64,000 nt of DNA. Source: an uncultured Gammaproteobacteria bacterium. GTDB taxonomy: Bacteria > Pseudomonadota > Gammaproteobacteria > Pseudomonadales > Pseudohongiellaceae. Shown here in pieces: positions 46,556 to 60,332 of this stretch. A program made the position numbers and the translations under genes. The notes under the pieces are model-generated. The model had not been told where the DNA came from. It saw only the letters and a list, made by a program, of their open reading frames with translations, and did no database searches. The stretch lies in assembly GCA_913061515.1 (NCBI GenBank), contig CAJXSF010000003.1, forward strand, positions 1 through 64,000, given 5' to 3'. Numbering within the stretch: position 1 is the first letter of the stretch; every line of letters begins with the position of its first letter.

Positions 46556-46734
46556 CAGAGCAGTGAATCCAGCGGTTTAAATAAAGGCGCAATCCTACCG
46601 CAAAACCGGCAAGATTGCCTCTTTCAATCGCTTCTAAGTGATCAGTCTGTGCGCCACTAGTGTTATCACTTTAGCTACTGGGCCAATACGTGGATAATAC
46701 GCGGGCTAACACACAGAGAAAGATGAGGCAGAGT

Positions 46735-47217
46735 ATGGGGCAATTAACGCATTTAGACGCACAGGGCAACGCCCACATGGTAGACGTCGGCGGCAAGCTT
46801 GTGACGAGTCGAAGTGCGACAGCTAGCGCGGTGGTGACAATGCTGCCAGAAACGATGCAGCTAATCGCCTCTGGTGGGCACAAGAAAGGGGATGTGATCG
46901 CCGTGGCGCGCATTGCTGGAATACAGGCTGCGAAAAAATGCGCCGATCTCATTCCTTTGTGTCACCCGTTGATGTTGACCTCCGTGAAAGTCGAATTTGA
47001 TTTAGATGAGGCCAACTCACAAATCCATATTAGTGCCACTTGTGCTCTAGATGGCAAAACAGGTGTCGAGATGGAAGCACTCACGGCCGTGTCCGTAGCC
47101 GCCCTGACGATCTACGATATGTGCAAGGCTGTCGATAAAGGCATGGTGATTGAGCATATTAGCCTACAAGAGAAAAAGGGCGGAAAATCAGGGCACTACA
47201 CGCGCAATTCCGATTGA
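46735..47217 (+). CDS. moaC: Cyclic pyranopterin monophosphate synthase
   Basis: MoaC, with MoaA, builds the pterin of molybdenum cofactor. From ATG 46735 (GAGG six bases upstream) it has 160 residues. Signatures are [53 protein letters not shown] and the catalytic-site CKAVDKGM. The 179-base upstream gap has no recognisable molybdenum-cofactor riboswitch. moaA and moaB are not in the window. Confidence 0.95.
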   Translation: MGQLTHLDAQGNAHMVDVGGKLVTSRSATASAVVTMLPETMQLIASGGHKKGDVIAVARIAGIQAAKKCADLIPLCHPLMLTSVKVEFDLDEANSQIHISATCALDGKTGVEMEALTAVSVAALTIYDMCKAVDKGMVIEHISLQEKKGGKSGHYTRNSD

Positions 47218-47239
47218 GCCAAGGTCTATAGGAAGTTTT

Positions 47240-47494
47240 ATGTTGAAAGTACATTATTTCGCAGCTTTGCGCGAAACTCTCGGCAGTACAGGCGAAGAGC
47301 TAAACTTGCCTCGCGCGGACATGACAGTTGCGCAGCTGATCGAGCATTTGCTAGAAGGGCGAGCCGAGTCCTGGGCGATTTTAAACGATTCCTCACAAGT
47401 CTTGGTGGCAGTAGATCAGACGATTGCTGATCGCACGACGTCTTTGGCTGGAGCCGCTGAAGTTGCATTTTTTCCTCCGATGACGGGAGGCTAA
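47240..47494 (+). CDS. moaD: Molybdopterin synthase small subunit
   Basis: MoaD is the ubiquitin-like sulfur carrier of molybdopterin synthase. The 84 residues begin MLKVHYFAALRETLG and end FFPPMTGG, the Gly-Gly tail that becomes thiocarboxylated. It starts 22 bases after moaC, and its stop overlaps the moaE start by one base (TAATG). Confidence 0.94.
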   Translation: MLKVHYFAALRETLGSTGEELNLPRADMTVAQLIEHLLEGRAESWAILNDSSQVLVAVDQTIADRTTSLAGAAEVAFFPPMTGG

Positions 47495-47961
47495 TGATGA
47501 TTAGCGTGCAAGAGGCCGACTTTGATATTGGCGCCCTGTATGAATCGCTTCGTGCTGAAGCCGATAATGCCGGGGCGATTGCCACGTTCACTGGTCTGGT
47601 AAGAGAGTTTTATGAGGCGAGTGATAAAGGTGCCAAGCCGAGTGTGCAAAGCCTGTTTCTTGAGCATTACCCAGGCATGACCGAAAAGGCTCTGAGCGAT
47701 ATTGTCGCGCAAGCACAAGCACGTTGGGATGTTTTGGCGTGCCGCGTGGTGCATCGGGTAGGGGAGTTGCAGGCAAAGGAACAAATTGTCTATGTGGGCG
47801 TCGCCAGTACCCACCGCGCAGACGCCTTCGCGGCGGCCGAGTTCATTATGGATTATCTGAAAACCCGTGCGCCATTTTGGAAGAAGCAGGCGGCAGGGGA
47901 TAAAACCCAATGGATTGAAAGCCGGGAAAGCGATGAACTGGCGCGCAAGCGTTGGGAATAG
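47494..47961 (+). CDS. moaE: Molybdopterin synthase large subunit
   Basis: MoaE binds the pterin precursor and receives sulfur from MoaD. The 155 residues include GAIATFTGLVREF, SLFLEHYPGMTEKAL, VVHRVGELQAKEQIVYVGVAS and the catalytic-lysine region LKTRAPFWKKQ. It is the last of the moaC-D-E group and converges with rluE two bases away. A second ATG at 47497 could equally be the start. Confidence 0.94.
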   Translation: MMISVQEADFDIGALYESLRAEADNAGAIATFTGLVREFYEASDKGAKPSVQSLFLEHYPGMTEKALSDIVAQAQARWDVLACRVVHRVGELQAKEQIVYVGVASTHRADAFAAAEFIMDYLKTRAPFWKKQAAGDKTQWIESRESDELARKRWE

Positions 47962-47963
47962 GC

Positions 47964-48503
47964 CTAGACTTCCAGCGCCGAGGACTCCCCTGGTAATAGT
48001 TGTCCAAGGCTCCAAGGTCCGATGCTACGCCGAATAAGCCTTAGGGTTGGGAAGCCTACCGCGGCTGTCATACGTCTGACTTGGCGATTACGCCCCTCAA
48101 ACAAGGTTAACTCCACCCATGATGTCGGAATATGTTTGCGTTCGCGGATAGGGGGAGTGCGCGGCCACACATCGACTTCATCCAAGCGTCGCGCTTTCGC
48201 CGGTTTGCTCGTCCCATCTTTGAGTTTTACACCACCAGCTAAGGCGTTCAGAGCATCCTGGCTGATCTCTCCTTCCACTTGCGCCCAATACACTTTGCCC
48301 AGTTTATGCTTGGGATCACTGATTTTGGCCTGAAGTTTTCCGCAGTCGGTTAATAGAATTAGCCCCTCGGAGTCGCGATCTAGGCGGCCGGCAGGGTAAA
48401 CCCCTTTGATGTTCACACAGTCGGCTAGAGTGGCTCTGCCGTCACCGTCGGTGAACTGAGAAAGCATGTCATAGGGTTTGTTCAGTAAAATTAGCCTAGC
48501 CAT
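47964..48503 (-). CDS. rluE: 23S rRNA pseudouridine synthase RluE type
   Basis: The 179-residue RsuA-family pseudouridine synthase lacks the N-terminal S4 domain, as RluE does. It has [16 protein letters not shown], the catalytic [14 protein letters not shown] with its Asp, and [16 protein letters not shown]. It likely modifies U2457 of 23S rRNA. AAAGGA stands upstream of ATG 48503. Confidence 0.9.
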   Translation of the reverse strand: MARLILLNKPYDMLSQFTDGDGRATLADCVNIKGVYPAGRLDRDSEGLILLTDCGKLQAKISDPKHKLGKVYWAQVEGEISQDALNALAGGVKLKDGTSKPAKARRLDEVDVWPRTPPIRERKHIPTSWVELTLFEGRNRQVRRMTAAVGFPTLRLIRRSIGPWSLGQLLPGESSALEV

Positions 48504-48590
48504 GTGGGGGAAATGGTCCTTTTTTGGTGCATTTTCGCAGCGCTGGGTGCATGAAGTTGGGTATAGAGTACTTGTATGGCGCTATTCTAA

Positions 48591-50951
<2,361 letters not shown>

Positions 50952-50990
50952 GGCGTTGTCGGGAAGCTTTGTTGTGATTTAGATCTGGTG

Positions 50991-51021
50991 GCCCTTCATC
51001 GAGTTTTGCAAGATGAAGGGC
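50991..51021. terminator. Hairpin between idh and cspD
   Basis: GCCCTTCATC (50991-51000) and GATGAAGGGC (51012-51021) form a perfect 10-bp stem with an 11-base loop, between two converging genes. No T run follows on either strand, so it may be a stop helped by Rho or an RNA-protecting structure. Confidence 0.5.
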
Positions 51022-51053
51022 TATTCAGCGGAATTTTTACGGCGGAGGGTGGT

Positions 51054-51299
51054 TCAATTGTCACCACTCGATTGTGTTTCTTCCGACGGATCAAGCCCGA
51101 TCGGTACAATATTAGCCGCATGCAGCCCTTTGGGGCCTTCAATTGTTTCGAACGAAACAGTCTGTCCAGCTTTCAGCGTTTTGTACCCCTCCATTCCAAT
51201 GGCCGAATAGTGTGCGAATAAATCGTCACCGCCATTGTCAGGAAGAATAAAGCCAAACCCTTTTGCGTTATTAAACCACTTCACTTGCCCAGTACTCAT
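51054..51299 (-). CDS. cspD: Cold-shock-domain protein, CspD type
   Basis: The 81-residue protein is one cold-shock domain with RNP1 KGFGFI and RNP2 DLFAHY, plus an acidic Ser/Glu-rich tail. CspD binds single-stranded nucleic acid and slows replication in stationary cells; the position next to clpS-clpA is the conserved CspD place. RNP2 reads DLFAHY where DIFVHY or VFVHFS is usual. GGGAG lies eight bases before ATG 51299. Confidence 0.88.
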   Translation of the reverse strand: MSTGQVKWFNNAKGFGFILPDNGGDDLFAHYSAIGMEGYKTLKAGQTVSFETIEGPKGLHAANIVPIGLDPSEETQSSGDN

Positions 51300-51363
51300 G
51301 GCAAAACTCCCGTGTAACGTGTTGTTGTTATTTTTTTACCAAGGATAACCACTAGCAGCCTCT

Positions 51364-51392
51364 CGTATAACGTACTGACATATACTTGTCAA
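51364..51392 (-). promoter_or_regulatory. Sigma-70-type promoter of cspD
   Basis: On the minus strand TTGACA (51387-51392) is followed after exactly 17 bases by TATACG (51364-51369). A transcript would begin near 51357 and have a leader of about 58 bases before the cspD ATG. Confidence 0.65.
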
Positions 51393-51521
51393 TGTTGATA
51401 GTGCAAGCGTTCGCCCCCATAAACACAGCTAGCGTGACTGCAAGCTCGGGAATTACGTGGGTGTGGGCTGACTCGCAGACGCAGAAAATTATTTTTCGAT
51501 TCTGTGATTTTCAGGCGTATT

Positions 51522-51983
51522 ATGGGGTCAAATAGTGAGGAGTCGCACAGCGAAGGGCGCTCCTCCCAACAGATTAGCAGTAGGAAATCGGTCAAGATGT
51601 TAGAGAACATAGAATTAAAGATTGCCAGCGCTCCTTCGGCGATGGCAGGCAATACGCCCAGGGCCTCAGGGGCTGACGATGAGCGCGATGGCGCGATTGC
51701 CACCGCGAACGTGCGGCCTAAATTGGCCCGTCCGCCCATGTATAAAGTAGTGTTATTCAATGACGATTACACGCCGATGGACTTTGTTGTAGATGTGCTA
51801 TGTTCATTCTTCAGTATGAACATAGAAAAGGCGACACAGATAATGTTAAAGGTACATACTGAGGGCAAGGCGGTATGTGGCGTATTTAGTAAAGATGTAG
51901 CGGAGACAAAAGCACAGCAGGTTAATGATTATTCGCAAGAATGCGAACAACCGCTTCTTTGTCATGTAGAAATAGATAATTAA
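51522..51983 (+). CDS. clpS: ClpS adaptor of the ClpAP protease
   Basis: ClpS binds N-degron residues and hands such proteins to ClpA. The conserved core is present: [23 protein letters not shown], the [18 protein letters not shown] stretch and [15 protein letters not shown]. From ATG 51522 (AGG six bases upstream) it is 153 residues, with about 70 before the core against about 25 in E. coli. ATG 51597 would give 128 residues. clpA begins 14 bases after its stop. Confidence 0.92.
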   Translation: MGSNSEESHSEGRSSQQISSRKSVKMLENIELKIASAPSAMAGNTPRASGADDERDGAIATANVRPKLARPPMYKVVLFNDDYTPMDFVVDVLCSFFSMNIEKATQIMLKVHTEGKAVCGVFSKDVAETKAQQVNDYSQECEQPLLCHVEIDN

Positions 51984-51997
51984 CGGAAGGCAATCCT

Positions 51998-54292
51998 ATG
52001 TTGAGCAAAGATCTAGAAATTACTTTGAACAGCGCCTTTTCCGGAGCCAGGAAGAAGCGACACGAATATATGACGGTTGAGCACCTATTGCTCGCCTTGT
52101 TAGACAACGATATAGCGGCGCAGGTATTACTGGCCTGTGGCGCCGATATGGCGCGTCTGCGCTCAGAATTGGTGGACTTTGTCGATACCACGACGCCCCT
52201 AATCCCCGAACTCGAAGAAGAGCGCGAAACCCAACCAACCTTAGGTTTTCAACGGGTTCTGCAGCGGGCTGTTTTTCATGTGCAGTCCTCGGGAAAGCGT
52301 GAAGTGACTGGGGCCAATGTGTTGGTCGCCATTTTTAGTGAGCAAGAAAGCCAAGCGGTGTTCCTCCTGCGTCAGCAAGATATCGCCCGTATCGATGTGG
52401 TCAACTACATCACCCATGGCACCTCGAAAGTGCCTGGGCACGAGGGCAGCCCAGATTCGGAAGAGCAACAACAAGATGGCGAGGAAGACGGGATCGAGAG
52501 CGCAGCGAGCGCTCTGGATAGCTATGCGACCAATTTAAACGTGCAAGCCGAAAATGGCCGTATAGACCCATTGATTGGGCGTGACGAAGAAGTCACTCGA
52601 CTTATTCAGGTCTTGTCGCGGCGCCGCAAGAATAACCCTCTTTTGGTGGGTGAGTCAGGCGTCGGTAAAACGGCTGTCGTAGAAGGGCTTGCGCGCATGA
52701 TCGTTGAGGACCAAGTGCCCGAGGTGCTCAAAGACAATGTCATCTATTCGCTGGACTTAGGGGCCTTGTTGGCCGGGACCAAATACCGTGGGGATTTCGA
52801 AAAACGCTTTAAAGCCTTATTGGCGGAGCTAAAGAAGAATCCGAAGGCTATTCTATTTATCGACGAAATACACACAATCATTGGAGCAGGTGCTGCCTCT
52901 GGTGGGGTGATGGACGCCTCAAATCTGTTAAAACCAGTGCTGACCTCTGGCGATTTGCGCTGTGTTGGTTCTACGACTTATCAGGAATACCGTGGCATCT
53001 TCGAAAAAGACCGTGCTTTATCGCGCCGCTTCCAGAAGATTGATGTCGAAGAGCCCGATGTTGAGACGACTTACCGTATTCTTAAAGGGCTTAAATCGCG
53101 CTTTGAGGAGCACCATGAACTTCGCTATAGCGATAATGCCTTGCGTGTGGCCTCTGAGCTCGCTGGCCGCTATATCAACGACCGTTTTATGCCCGACAAG
53201 GCAATCGACGTGATCGACGAGGCAGGGGCGTTTCAGCGCCTGCAGCCGGTCAGCAAGCGTAAGAAATTGATCCAAGCTCAAGATATGGAGCGTGTGGTTG
53301 CCGCTATTGCTAGAATTCCCCCAAAACATGTCTCGAGCAACGATGTTGAGGCACTTAAAGGCCTGAAAGAAAACTTGCGTATGGTGGTGTTTGGGCAAGA
53401 AGAGGCCATCGATAATCTCGACTCGGCGATCAAGCTCTCTCGTGCTGGGCTTAATCACCCAGACAAGCCAATTGGCTCCTATTTGTTCTCCGGTCCTACG
53501 GGGGTGGGTAAAACTGAAGTCTCTCGGCAATTGGCAAAGATTCTTGGCATTGAGCTGTTGCGCTTCGATATGTCCGAATACATGGAACGACACACTGTAT
53601 CGCGCTTGATCGGGGCACCTCCAGGGTATGTGGGTTTCGATCAGGGTGGTTTGCTAACAGAGGCTGTGGGCAAGAATCCTCATTGCGTCTTATTGCTCGA
53701 TGAAATCGAGAAAGCCCATCCGGATGTATTCAATTTGTTATTGCAGGTAATGGACCACGGTTCGCTCACTGACAATAATGGGCGCAAAGCGGATTTCCGC
53801 AATGTGATCTTGATTATGACAACCAACGCCGGTGCGCAAGAGATGTCGCGTGCCTCGATTGGTTTCACTAAACAAAACCATAGTTCCGATGGCATGGAGG
53901 CGATGAAGAAGGTGTTTACGCCGGAGTTCCGCAACCGCTTGGATGCGATCGTGCAGTTTGGCGCGCTCAATGCCGAGACTATTCGGACTGTTGTAGACAA
54001 GTTCCTTGTTGAGCTACAAGTGCAGCTCGATGACAAGAAGGTCACGCTGCATGTCGATGATAGTGCTAGGGATTGGTTTGTTGAGCATGGTTATAGCGAA
54101 ACCATGGGCGCTCGCCCGATGGCCCGCTTGATTCAAGACAAGCTCAAGAAAGCCTTAGCTGAAGCGATCTTGTTTGGCGAGTTGTCCAATGGTGGTGAAG
54201 TCGTTGTCTCAATTGAGAAAGACGAAGTCAAACTCGCAATCACTGGACGTAAAAGTGCACAAGGCAGGGAGCTAAGCGAAAGCGAGGGCTGA
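51998..54292 (+). CDS. clpA: ClpA ATPase subunit of the ClpAP protease
   Basis: ClpA unfolds substrates and feeds them to ClpP. The 764 residues have an N-terminal Clp-repeat domain that binds ClpS (about 1-145), then two AAA+ modules with Walker A GESGVGKT and GPTGVGKT. The sensor and arginine-finger regions are seen in [11 protein letters not shown] and [10 protein letters not shown]. The acidic Gln/Glu/Asp linker (about 150-168) is of the usual type. It is translated with clpS and converges with infA. Confidence 0.95.
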   Translation: MLSKDLEITLNSAFSGARKKRHEYMTVEHLLLALLDNDIAAQVLLACGADMARLRSELVDFVDTTTPLIPELEEERETQPTLGFQRVLQRAVFHVQSSGKREVTGANVLVAIFSEQESQAVFLLRQQDIARIDVVNYITHGTSKVPGHEGSPDSEEQQQDGEEDGIESAASALDSYATNLNVQAENGRIDPLIGRDEEVTRLIQVLSRRRKNNPLLVGESGVGKTAVVEGLARMIVEDQVPEVLKDNVIYSLDLGALLAGTKYRGDFEKRFKALLAELKKNPKAILFIDEIHTIIGAGAASGGVMDASNLLKPVLTSGDLRCVGSTTYQEYRGIFEKDRALSRRFQKIDVEEPDVETTYRILKGLKSRFEEHHELRYSDNALRVASELAGRYINDRFMPDKAIDVIDEAGAFQRLQPVSKRKKLIQAQDMERVVAAIARIPPKHVSSNDVEALKGLKENLRMVVFGQEEAIDNLDSAIKLSRAGLNHPDKPIGSYLFSGPTGVGKTEVSRQLAKILGIELLRFDMSEYMERHTVSRLIGAPPGYVGFDQGGLLTEAVGKNPHCVLLLDEIEKAHPDVFNLLLQVMDHGSLTDNNGRKADFRNVILIMTTNAGAQEMSRASIGFTKQNHSSDGMEAMKKVFTPEFRNRLDAIVQFGALNAETIRTVVDKFLVELQVQLDDKKVTLHVDDSARDWFVEHGYSETMGARPMARLIQDKLKKALAEAILFGELSNGGEVVVSIEKDEVKLAITGRKSAQGRELSESEG

Positions 54293-54304
54293 AATGCTCT
54301 CGCT
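54281..54304. terminator. Hairpin over the clpA stop codon
   Basis: AGCGAGGGC (54281-54289) pairs with GCTCTCGCT (54296-54304) with one G-U wobble across a 6-base loop. A second 7-bp hairpin lies over the infA stop (54310-54327). Neither has a T run, so termination between these converging genes is plausible but unproven. Confidence 0.4.
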
Positions 54305-54310
54305 GGAATC

Positions 54311-54529
54311 TTACCGAGCGCGGTAAGTGATGCGGCCTTTGCTCAAGTCATAAGGCGTTAATTCGACTTTGACTTGGTCACCCGTAAGAATACGAATGTA
54401 GTTTTTTCTCATTTTTCCAGAGATGTGGGCGGTCACGATGTGGCCGTTCTCTAGTTTTACGCGGAACATGGTGTTGGGAAGTGTGTCGACAACTTCGCCA
54501 TCCATTTCAATTTGATCTTCTTTTGCCAT
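54311..54529 (-). CDS. infA: Translation initiation factor IF-1
   Basis: IF-1 is a 72-residue OB-fold protein that occupies the ribosomal A site during initiation. The sequence [38 protein letters not shown] and LSKGRITYR is canonical. It is on the opposite strand to clpA, 112 bases after bpt. Confidence 0.97.
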   Translation of the reverse strand: MAKEDQIEMDGEVVDTLPNTMFRVKLENGHIVTAHISGKMRKNYIRILTGDQVKVELTPYDLSKGRITYRAR

Positions 54530-54641
54530 TAACTATTCAATCCTGAGTTGTATTATCGAGCACTTATTGTGCCCAGCGGACAAAAACGTGCGCGCATTTT
54601 GCCTCATTTAGCAAGAATTAGCAAAATTCCTTGTAAAAGAA

Positions 54642-55379
54642 TCACTTTATGGGGCTTGTTGGCTGTTGTGTGAGCAGAATCCAACGGTGATCGATGAATA
54701 ACTCGAGTGGTCTAAAATCGGTCTTATAACGCATCTTATCGCAATCTTTTACCCAGTAACCAAGATACAAATACGGCAGGTGCATGCGCACGGCTTTTTC
54801 GATTTGCCATAGAATTATATACGTGCCAAGCGAGCGCTGCTTTAAGTCTGGATCGAAAAACGTGTACATCGCCGAAAGTGCATGATCGAGCTCATCCATG
54901 ACACTTACCGCTACTAATTGCGGCCCATCGTAAAAGCCAAAAAACTGCGTTGTTTCAGTCTTAGCCTCGATAAAATTGTCGTATTGTTCTTGTGAGGGCG
55001 GGTACATATCGCCATCAGCATGACGGGTTTCAATATAGCGACAATATAAATCGAAGATCGCTGGGTCATCGAGTTGTTTAAGGGGTTTAACGAGAAGATC
55101 TTGGTTGCGTTTCCACACTCGTTTAAAGCGACGGCTCTGGCTGAAATTGCGCACTTGTATGCGACAAGAGATACAAGCCTGGCACGACTCGCAGCCTGGG
55201 CGATACAGGTGGGTGCCACTACGACGAAATCCCGCACTCAACATGCGACTATAGAGAGGTTTTGAGATCGGGACTTCAGGGTCTAAAAAGATAGTGCGGG
55301 CTTGCCGTTCGGGTAAATAGCTGCATTCATGCGGGCTAGTTTGATAGAACTGTAGCTTTTGAATCTCTTCAGATTGCAA
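54642..55379 (-). CDS. bpt: Bacterial leucyl-transferase Bpt (aspartate/glutamate leucyltransferase, Ate family)
   Basis: Bpt adds leucine to proteins starting with Asp or Glu, marking them for ClpS. From TTG 55379 it has 245 residues, the usual size. Cys-rich motifs [16 protein letters not shown] and [16 protein letters not shown] are present. [18 protein letters not shown] and [20 protein letters not shown]-type sequence complete the family pattern. The TTG lies inside the last codons of aat (11-base overlap), with GGAG about ten bases upstream. No ATG start fits the family N-terminus. Confidence 0.9.
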   Translation of the reverse strand: MQSEEIQKLQFYQTSPHECSYLPERQARTIFLDPEVPISKPLYSRMLSAGFRRSGTHLYRPGCESCQACISCRIQVRNFSQSRRFKRVWKRNQDLLVKPLKQLDDPAIFDLYCRYIETRHADGDMYPPSQEQYDNFIEAKTETTQFFGFYDGPQLVAVSVMDELDHALSAMYTFFDPDLKQRSLGTYIILWQIEKAVRMHLPYLYLGYWVKDCDKMRYKTDFRPLELFIDHRWILLTQQPTSPIK

Positions 55380-56076
55380 GGTGTTCGAGCTCCATTTGCC
55401 AATGACCGTCACGGCCTTTGAGATCTCTGCAATGCTCAAGCTGCTTGATGAACTCGCGCCGTGACATATCAACTGCCCCTAGGCTGCGTAGATGCTCGCT
55501 GGGAACTTGGCAATCAATCAGTTGATAATGCCAAGCTTGCAACTGTTTCACAAAGTAGATGAAAGCAATCTTAGACGCATTGTCGCGCAAACTAAACATC
55601 GACTCGCCAAAGAAGAGTTGCCCCATGGCGATTCCATAAAGGCCACCGACTAGCGCGTCGCCTTCCCAAACCTCAACCGAATGGGCGATTCCTAGCGCAT
55701 GCAATTCACAATACGCCTCCTGCATCTCTGGCGTAATCCAGGTGCCAGATTCTTCCCGCACTTGTGCACAGTGTTCTATCACTTCGGCAAAGGCGGTATC
55801 GAGTGTAACTTTGAACGCTTGTTTGCGCAGTAGCTTGCGCATGCTGCGAGAGATTTTCAATTGAGCAGGCTCTAAGGCCATGCGTTGTTCGGGAGACCAC
55901 CAAAGTATCGGTTGATCGTCTTGATACCAAGGGAATATGCCAGAACGATAGGCGTGAATAAGGCGTTCGGTGCGCAAATCGCCCCCAACGGCCAAAAGGC
56001 CGTCAGGGTCTTTCAATGCTTGCTCCACCGGAGGAAAGTCCAAATAGGTGTCGCTCAACCATGGTGGGTTGATCAT
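55369..56076 (-). CDS. aat: Leucyl/phenylalanyl-tRNA-protein transferase
   Basis: Aat adds Leu or Phe to proteins starting with Arg or Lys. The 235 residues include [42 protein letters not shown] and [19 protein letters not shown]. It lies 18 bases after trxB, and its end overlaps bpt. With clpS-clpA nearby it makes a complete N-degron tagging and recognition set. Confidence 0.95.
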   Translation of the reverse strand: MINPPWLSDTYLDFPPVEQALKDPDGLLAVGGDLRTERLIHAYRSGIFPWYQDDQPILWWSPEQRMALEPAQLKISRSMRKLLRKQAFKVTLDTAFAEVIEHCAQVREESGTWITPEMQEAYCELHALGIAHSVEVWEGDALVGGLYGIAMGQLFFGESMFSLRDNASKIAFIYFVKQLQAWHYQLIDCQVPSEHLRSLGAVDMSRREFIKQLEHCRDLKGRDGHWQMELEHLAI

Positions 56077-56094
56077 TGTGCTAATCCGTTGGGA

Positions 56095-57066
<972 letters not shown>

Positions 57067-57141
57067 CTAGCTCGAGTCGCATTCGTTTAAGCGCTAAGAT
57101 AGGCTCAAAGGTGGGTGCTATTACTCAATATTTAAAGGGCG

Positions 57142-57169
57142 TTGACAAAATTTGCGCCTATTCTAGATG
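57142..57169 (+). promoter_or_regulatory. Possible ftsK promoter
   Basis: A perfect TTGACA (57142-57147) is followed after 16 bases by TAGATG (57164-57169), a poor -10. It lies about 150 bases before the ftsK start. The 274-base trxB-ftsK gap is the longest in the window, and I see nothing else in it. Confidence 0.4.
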
Positions 57170-57316
57170 ATCCCTTTGTCTTCCTCATGTCTTTTTCTGC
57201 GCAATAAGAGACATTGCACGGCTTTGCTTGTTTTCGAGGGGCTCAAAATTGATTATGATAGCCCCGCATAGAATCTAGAATCAGATAGAAAATTTAATTG
57301 CAGGTGCCTGAAAAGT

Positions 57317-59644
57317 TTGAAAAATAAACCCCAAAAGAAAGTCAATAAAGAACAGCAGCTTAAAACCGTGACTCAACGAATTCTTAGAGAAGCGTCACTC
57401 ATACTCAGTTTCCTCGTGGGGCTGTTTCTGCTTATTGCATTGATTAGCTATTCGCCTAGCGACCCAGGCTTTACCACTACGGGCAGTGGCCAGGATGTCG
57501 ACAACGCGGTAGGGCAGTCGGGCGCATGGATCGCCGACTTATTGTTTCACCTGTTTGGTTACTTCGCGTATTTATTCCCTCTAGCGTTGGGTTTGAAGGC
57601 AATTGGGTTCTTGCGCCAGTCCGAATCTACCGAAGAGCCCTTCTCATGGCCTATGTTTAGCCTGAAAGCCACCGGGGTGGTGCTGCTGGCCGTTGGCGCT
57701 TGTGCATTGGCTACGATGCATTTTGAGATCGATCAGAACGTGCCTTGGCTGGCCGGTGGGGTGATTGGCTCGATGATGGTCAATGTTACCGTGCCGATCT
57801 TTGCAGTATTGGGCAGCACTTTATTGTATTTCGCGCTTTTCCTGTTGGGTTTAACCATTAGTGTGGAGATCTCTTGGGTCAAGCTTGTCGATCAAATTGG
57901 CGCTTATACACTGCGCTCGGCTTCATGGCTAATGCAGGCATGGTCTAGCTGGCTCACTAGCAAGAAAGAAGAATCCGATACAAGGCAAATCAAGCAGACG
58001 CGCAAGAAGGCCTTGGATACCTATATCGAGAAAGAGAAAAAGCGCATTCCTCCCACCATTGCGCCAGTGGTTAAAAAGCCCGCTGTTAAAAGCGCGCGGG
58101 TTGAAAAAGAGCGGCAAGGACGTTTATTCACTGCTCCCAACCCCGGGGATCTGCCAGCGATTGCTTTGTTAGACGAGTACAAAGGCGAGTCTAAACCTGG
58201 CTATTCAAAAGAATCCCTTGAGGCAATGTCGCGCCTGTTAGAGATCAAGCTTGGCGATTTCGGTATCGAGATTCAAGTCACCGAAGTGAATCCAGGCCCG
58301 GTGATTACTCGTTTTGAAGTACAGCCGGCCCCTGGTATTAAAGCCAGCCGTATCACGAGCCTAGGCAAAGACCTAGCACGCTCTTTGGCATTAGTGAGCG
58401 TGCGGGTGGTAGAGGTCATTCCCGGTAAGACGGTAATTGGTATCGAGATTCCGAACGAGCACCGAGAAATGATCATGCTTAGCCAAGTGCTAGCATCACC
58501 GGATTTCGACAAATCCTCCTCCCCAATCAGTATGGCGCTTGGGCACGATATCGTTGGCAAATCGATGATTGTGGATTTGGCGAAGATGCCGCATCTTTTG
58601 GTTGCGGGAACCACCGGTTCTGGTAAGTCGGTGGGGATCAACGCCATGATCCTCAGTATCTTGTTTAAATCCACACCCGAACAGGTGCGGATGATCATGA
58701 TCGACCCAAAAATGTTGGAGCTGTCGGTTTACGATGGTATTCCCCACCTATTGACCCCAGTCATCACCGACATGAAAGATGCGGCCAATGGCCTGCGTTG
58801 GAGTGTGGCCGAGATGGAGCGTCGTTATAAGCTGATGTCAGCGCTTGGTGTGCGTAATTTGGCTGGTTACAACAAGAAGGTTACCGACGCGCAAAAGGCC
58901 GGTCAGCCTATCGTGGACCCATTGTGGCGCCCCGACCCAATGCAATTGCTAGAAGACCAAGAAGCCCCGATTCTTGAATCTTTGCCGATGATCGTCGTGA
59001 TCGTCGATGAGTTGGCCGATATGATGATGGTAGTCGGCAAGAAGGTAGAGGAGCTGATTGCCCGTATTGCACAAAAAGCGCGAGCGGCGGGTATCCACTT
59101 GATTCTTGCAACACAACGGCCATCTGTCGATGTCTTAACAGGTTTGATCAAAGCTAATATTCCTACACGTCTGTCTTTCATGGTGCAGTCTAAAATCGAC
59201 TCTCGCACCATCTTAGGCGAGGGCGGTGCAGAACAACTACTGGGTAATGGTGACATGCTGTTTATGCCGCCAGGCGGTGGTGTCGCGACGCGTGTGCATG
59301 GGGCTTTTGTGAGCGATGATGAAGTTCACCGTGTGGTAGCAGATTGGAAGTCGCGCGGCGAGCCAGTCTACATCGAAGAGATCACCCAAGGCGCCGATGA
59401 GCGCGACTCTGGCGGTTATGGTGATGAAGAGGGCGGTGGCGAAGAATCAGATGCGCTTTATGATGAAGCCGTGGCCTTTGTCACTGAAACGCGCAAGGCC
59501 TCTATTTCGGCTGTACAGCGCAAATTGCGCATCGGGTATAACCGTGCGGCACGCATGATCGATGCGATGGAAGCGGCTGGAGTGGTTACTGCTATGGGAA
59601 CCAACGGGGCACGTGAAGTCATCGCGCCGCCACCACCTCGTTAA
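57317..59644 (+). CDS. ftsK: DNA translocase FtsK
   Basis: FtsK joins the divisome and pumps DNA for chromosome dimer resolution. The 775 residues have four membrane helices (about 30-190), a short basic linker and the RecA-like motor with Walker A VAGTTGSGKSVGIN and Walker B IVVIVDELADMMM. The C-terminal gamma winged helix reads KASISAVQRKLRIGYNRAARM. The linker is short compared with E. coli (1329 residues), as in Pseudomonas. The only fitting start is TTG 57317. Confidence 0.95.
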   Translation: MKNKPQKKVNKEQQLKTVTQRILREASLILSFLVGLFLLIALISYSPSDPGFTTTGSGQDVDNAVGQSGAWIADLLFHLFGYFAYLFPLALGLKAIGFLRQSESTEEPFSWPMFSLKATGVVLLAVGACALATMHFEIDQNVPWLAGGVIGSMMVNVTVPIFAVLGSTLLYFALFLLGLTISVEISWVKLVDQIGAYTLRSASWLMQAWSSWLTSKKEESDTRQIKQTRKKALDTYIEKEKKRIPPTIAPVVKKPAVKSARVEKERQGRLFTAPNPGDLPAIALLDEYKGESKPGYSKESLEAMSRLLEIKLGDFGIEIQVTEVNPGPVITRFEVQPAPGIKASRITSLGKDLARSLALVSVRVVEVIPGKTVIGIEIPNEHREMIMLSQVLASPDFDKSSSPISMALGHDIVGKSMIVDLAKMPHLLVAGTTGSGKSVGINAMILSILFKSTPEQVRMIMIDPKMLELSVYDGIPHLLTPVITDMKDAANGLRWSVAEMERRYKLMSALGVRNLAGYNKKVTDAQKAGQPIVDPLWRPDPMQLLEDQEAPILESLPMIVVIVDELADMMMVVGKKVEELIARIAQKARAAGIHLILATQRPSVDVLTGLIKANIPTRLSFMVQSKIDSRTILGEGGAEQLLGNGDMLFMPPGGGVATRVHGAFVSDDEVHRVVADWKSRGEPVYIEEITQGADERDSGGYGDEEGGGEESDALYDEAVAFVTETRKASISAVQRKLRIGYNRAARMIDAMEAAGVVTAMGTNGAREVIAPPPPR

Positions 59645-59658
59645 TTTGGATGATCATT

Positions 59659-60312
59659 ATGCGTAGTGCATTTACTCTTCGTTGTTTTGTATTTCTTGGC
59701 CTGTGCGTGGCCGGAATCAGTAAACCTTATGCACAAGACAGCGCAACGCAGGAGTTGTCAGACTTACTGGCCTCAATCAATACTTTCGAGGCCGATGTCC
59801 GGCAACTCATCGTCGAGTCAACCGGGGGTATTCTCGAAGAGAGTGTCATTCGTTTTAAAATGAAACGGCCCCATGGCTTTTATTGGGAGACCATAGAGCC
59901 TTATCCTGAACTCATCGTCACTGACGGTCAGTCCCTGTGGAACTACCAGCCAGATCTATTGCAGGTGAGCATCGAAGATTGGGATTCCGAGCAATCCGAA
60001 CTAGCGGCGCAGTTACTAAATGGGCAAATTGCGCAGATCGAGGCGGATTACTTTATTAACGGCGGTGATGTCGGTAATGGCGAAGCCTATGAATTTATCC
60101 TAGAACCCCTGGACCCTACAAGTTTGTACGAGCGGGTGACCTTGTATTTCCGTGAGCGTACTCTTAATTCGATTCACATCGATAACGGCAACGGGCAACG
60201 AACGTTTTGGGAATTTTTCGATCATCAGATCAACGAAGGAATCGATGACAGCGAGTTTGTTTTCGAGATTCCTGCGGATATCGACGTGCTCGACAATCGC
60301 AGTGCACCGTAA
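59659..60312 (+). CDS. lolA: Outer-membrane lipoprotein carrier LolA
   Basis: LolA is the periplasmic chaperone that carries lipoproteins from LolCDE to LolB. From ATG 59659 it has 217 residues with a signal peptide ending near YAQ. Family segments are [55 protein letters not shown] 59650 would add three residues. It sits between ftsK and rarA as in most gammaproteobacteria. Confidence 0.93.
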   Translation: MRSAFTLRCFVFLGLCVAGISKPYAQDSATQELSDLLASINTFEADVRQLIVESTGGILEESVIRFKMKRPHGFYWETIEPYPELIVTDGQSLWNYQPDLLQVSIEDWDSEQSELAAQLLNGQIAQIEADYFINGGDVGNGEAYEFILEPLDPTSLYERVTLYFRERTLNSIHIDNGNGQRTFWEFFDHQINEGIDDSEFVFEIPADIDVLDNRSAP

Positions 60313-60332
60313 ATTTGCCACACAGAGGCCCC

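Noticed and set aside
46556-46734. Molybdenum-cofactor riboswitch before moaC
   Set aside because: Two loose inverted repeats are present, but I could not fit the known riboswitch core; left as ordinary leader sequence.
54293-54310. tRNA-Ser gene between clpA and infA as in E. coli
   Set aside because: The gap is 18 bases, so there is no room.
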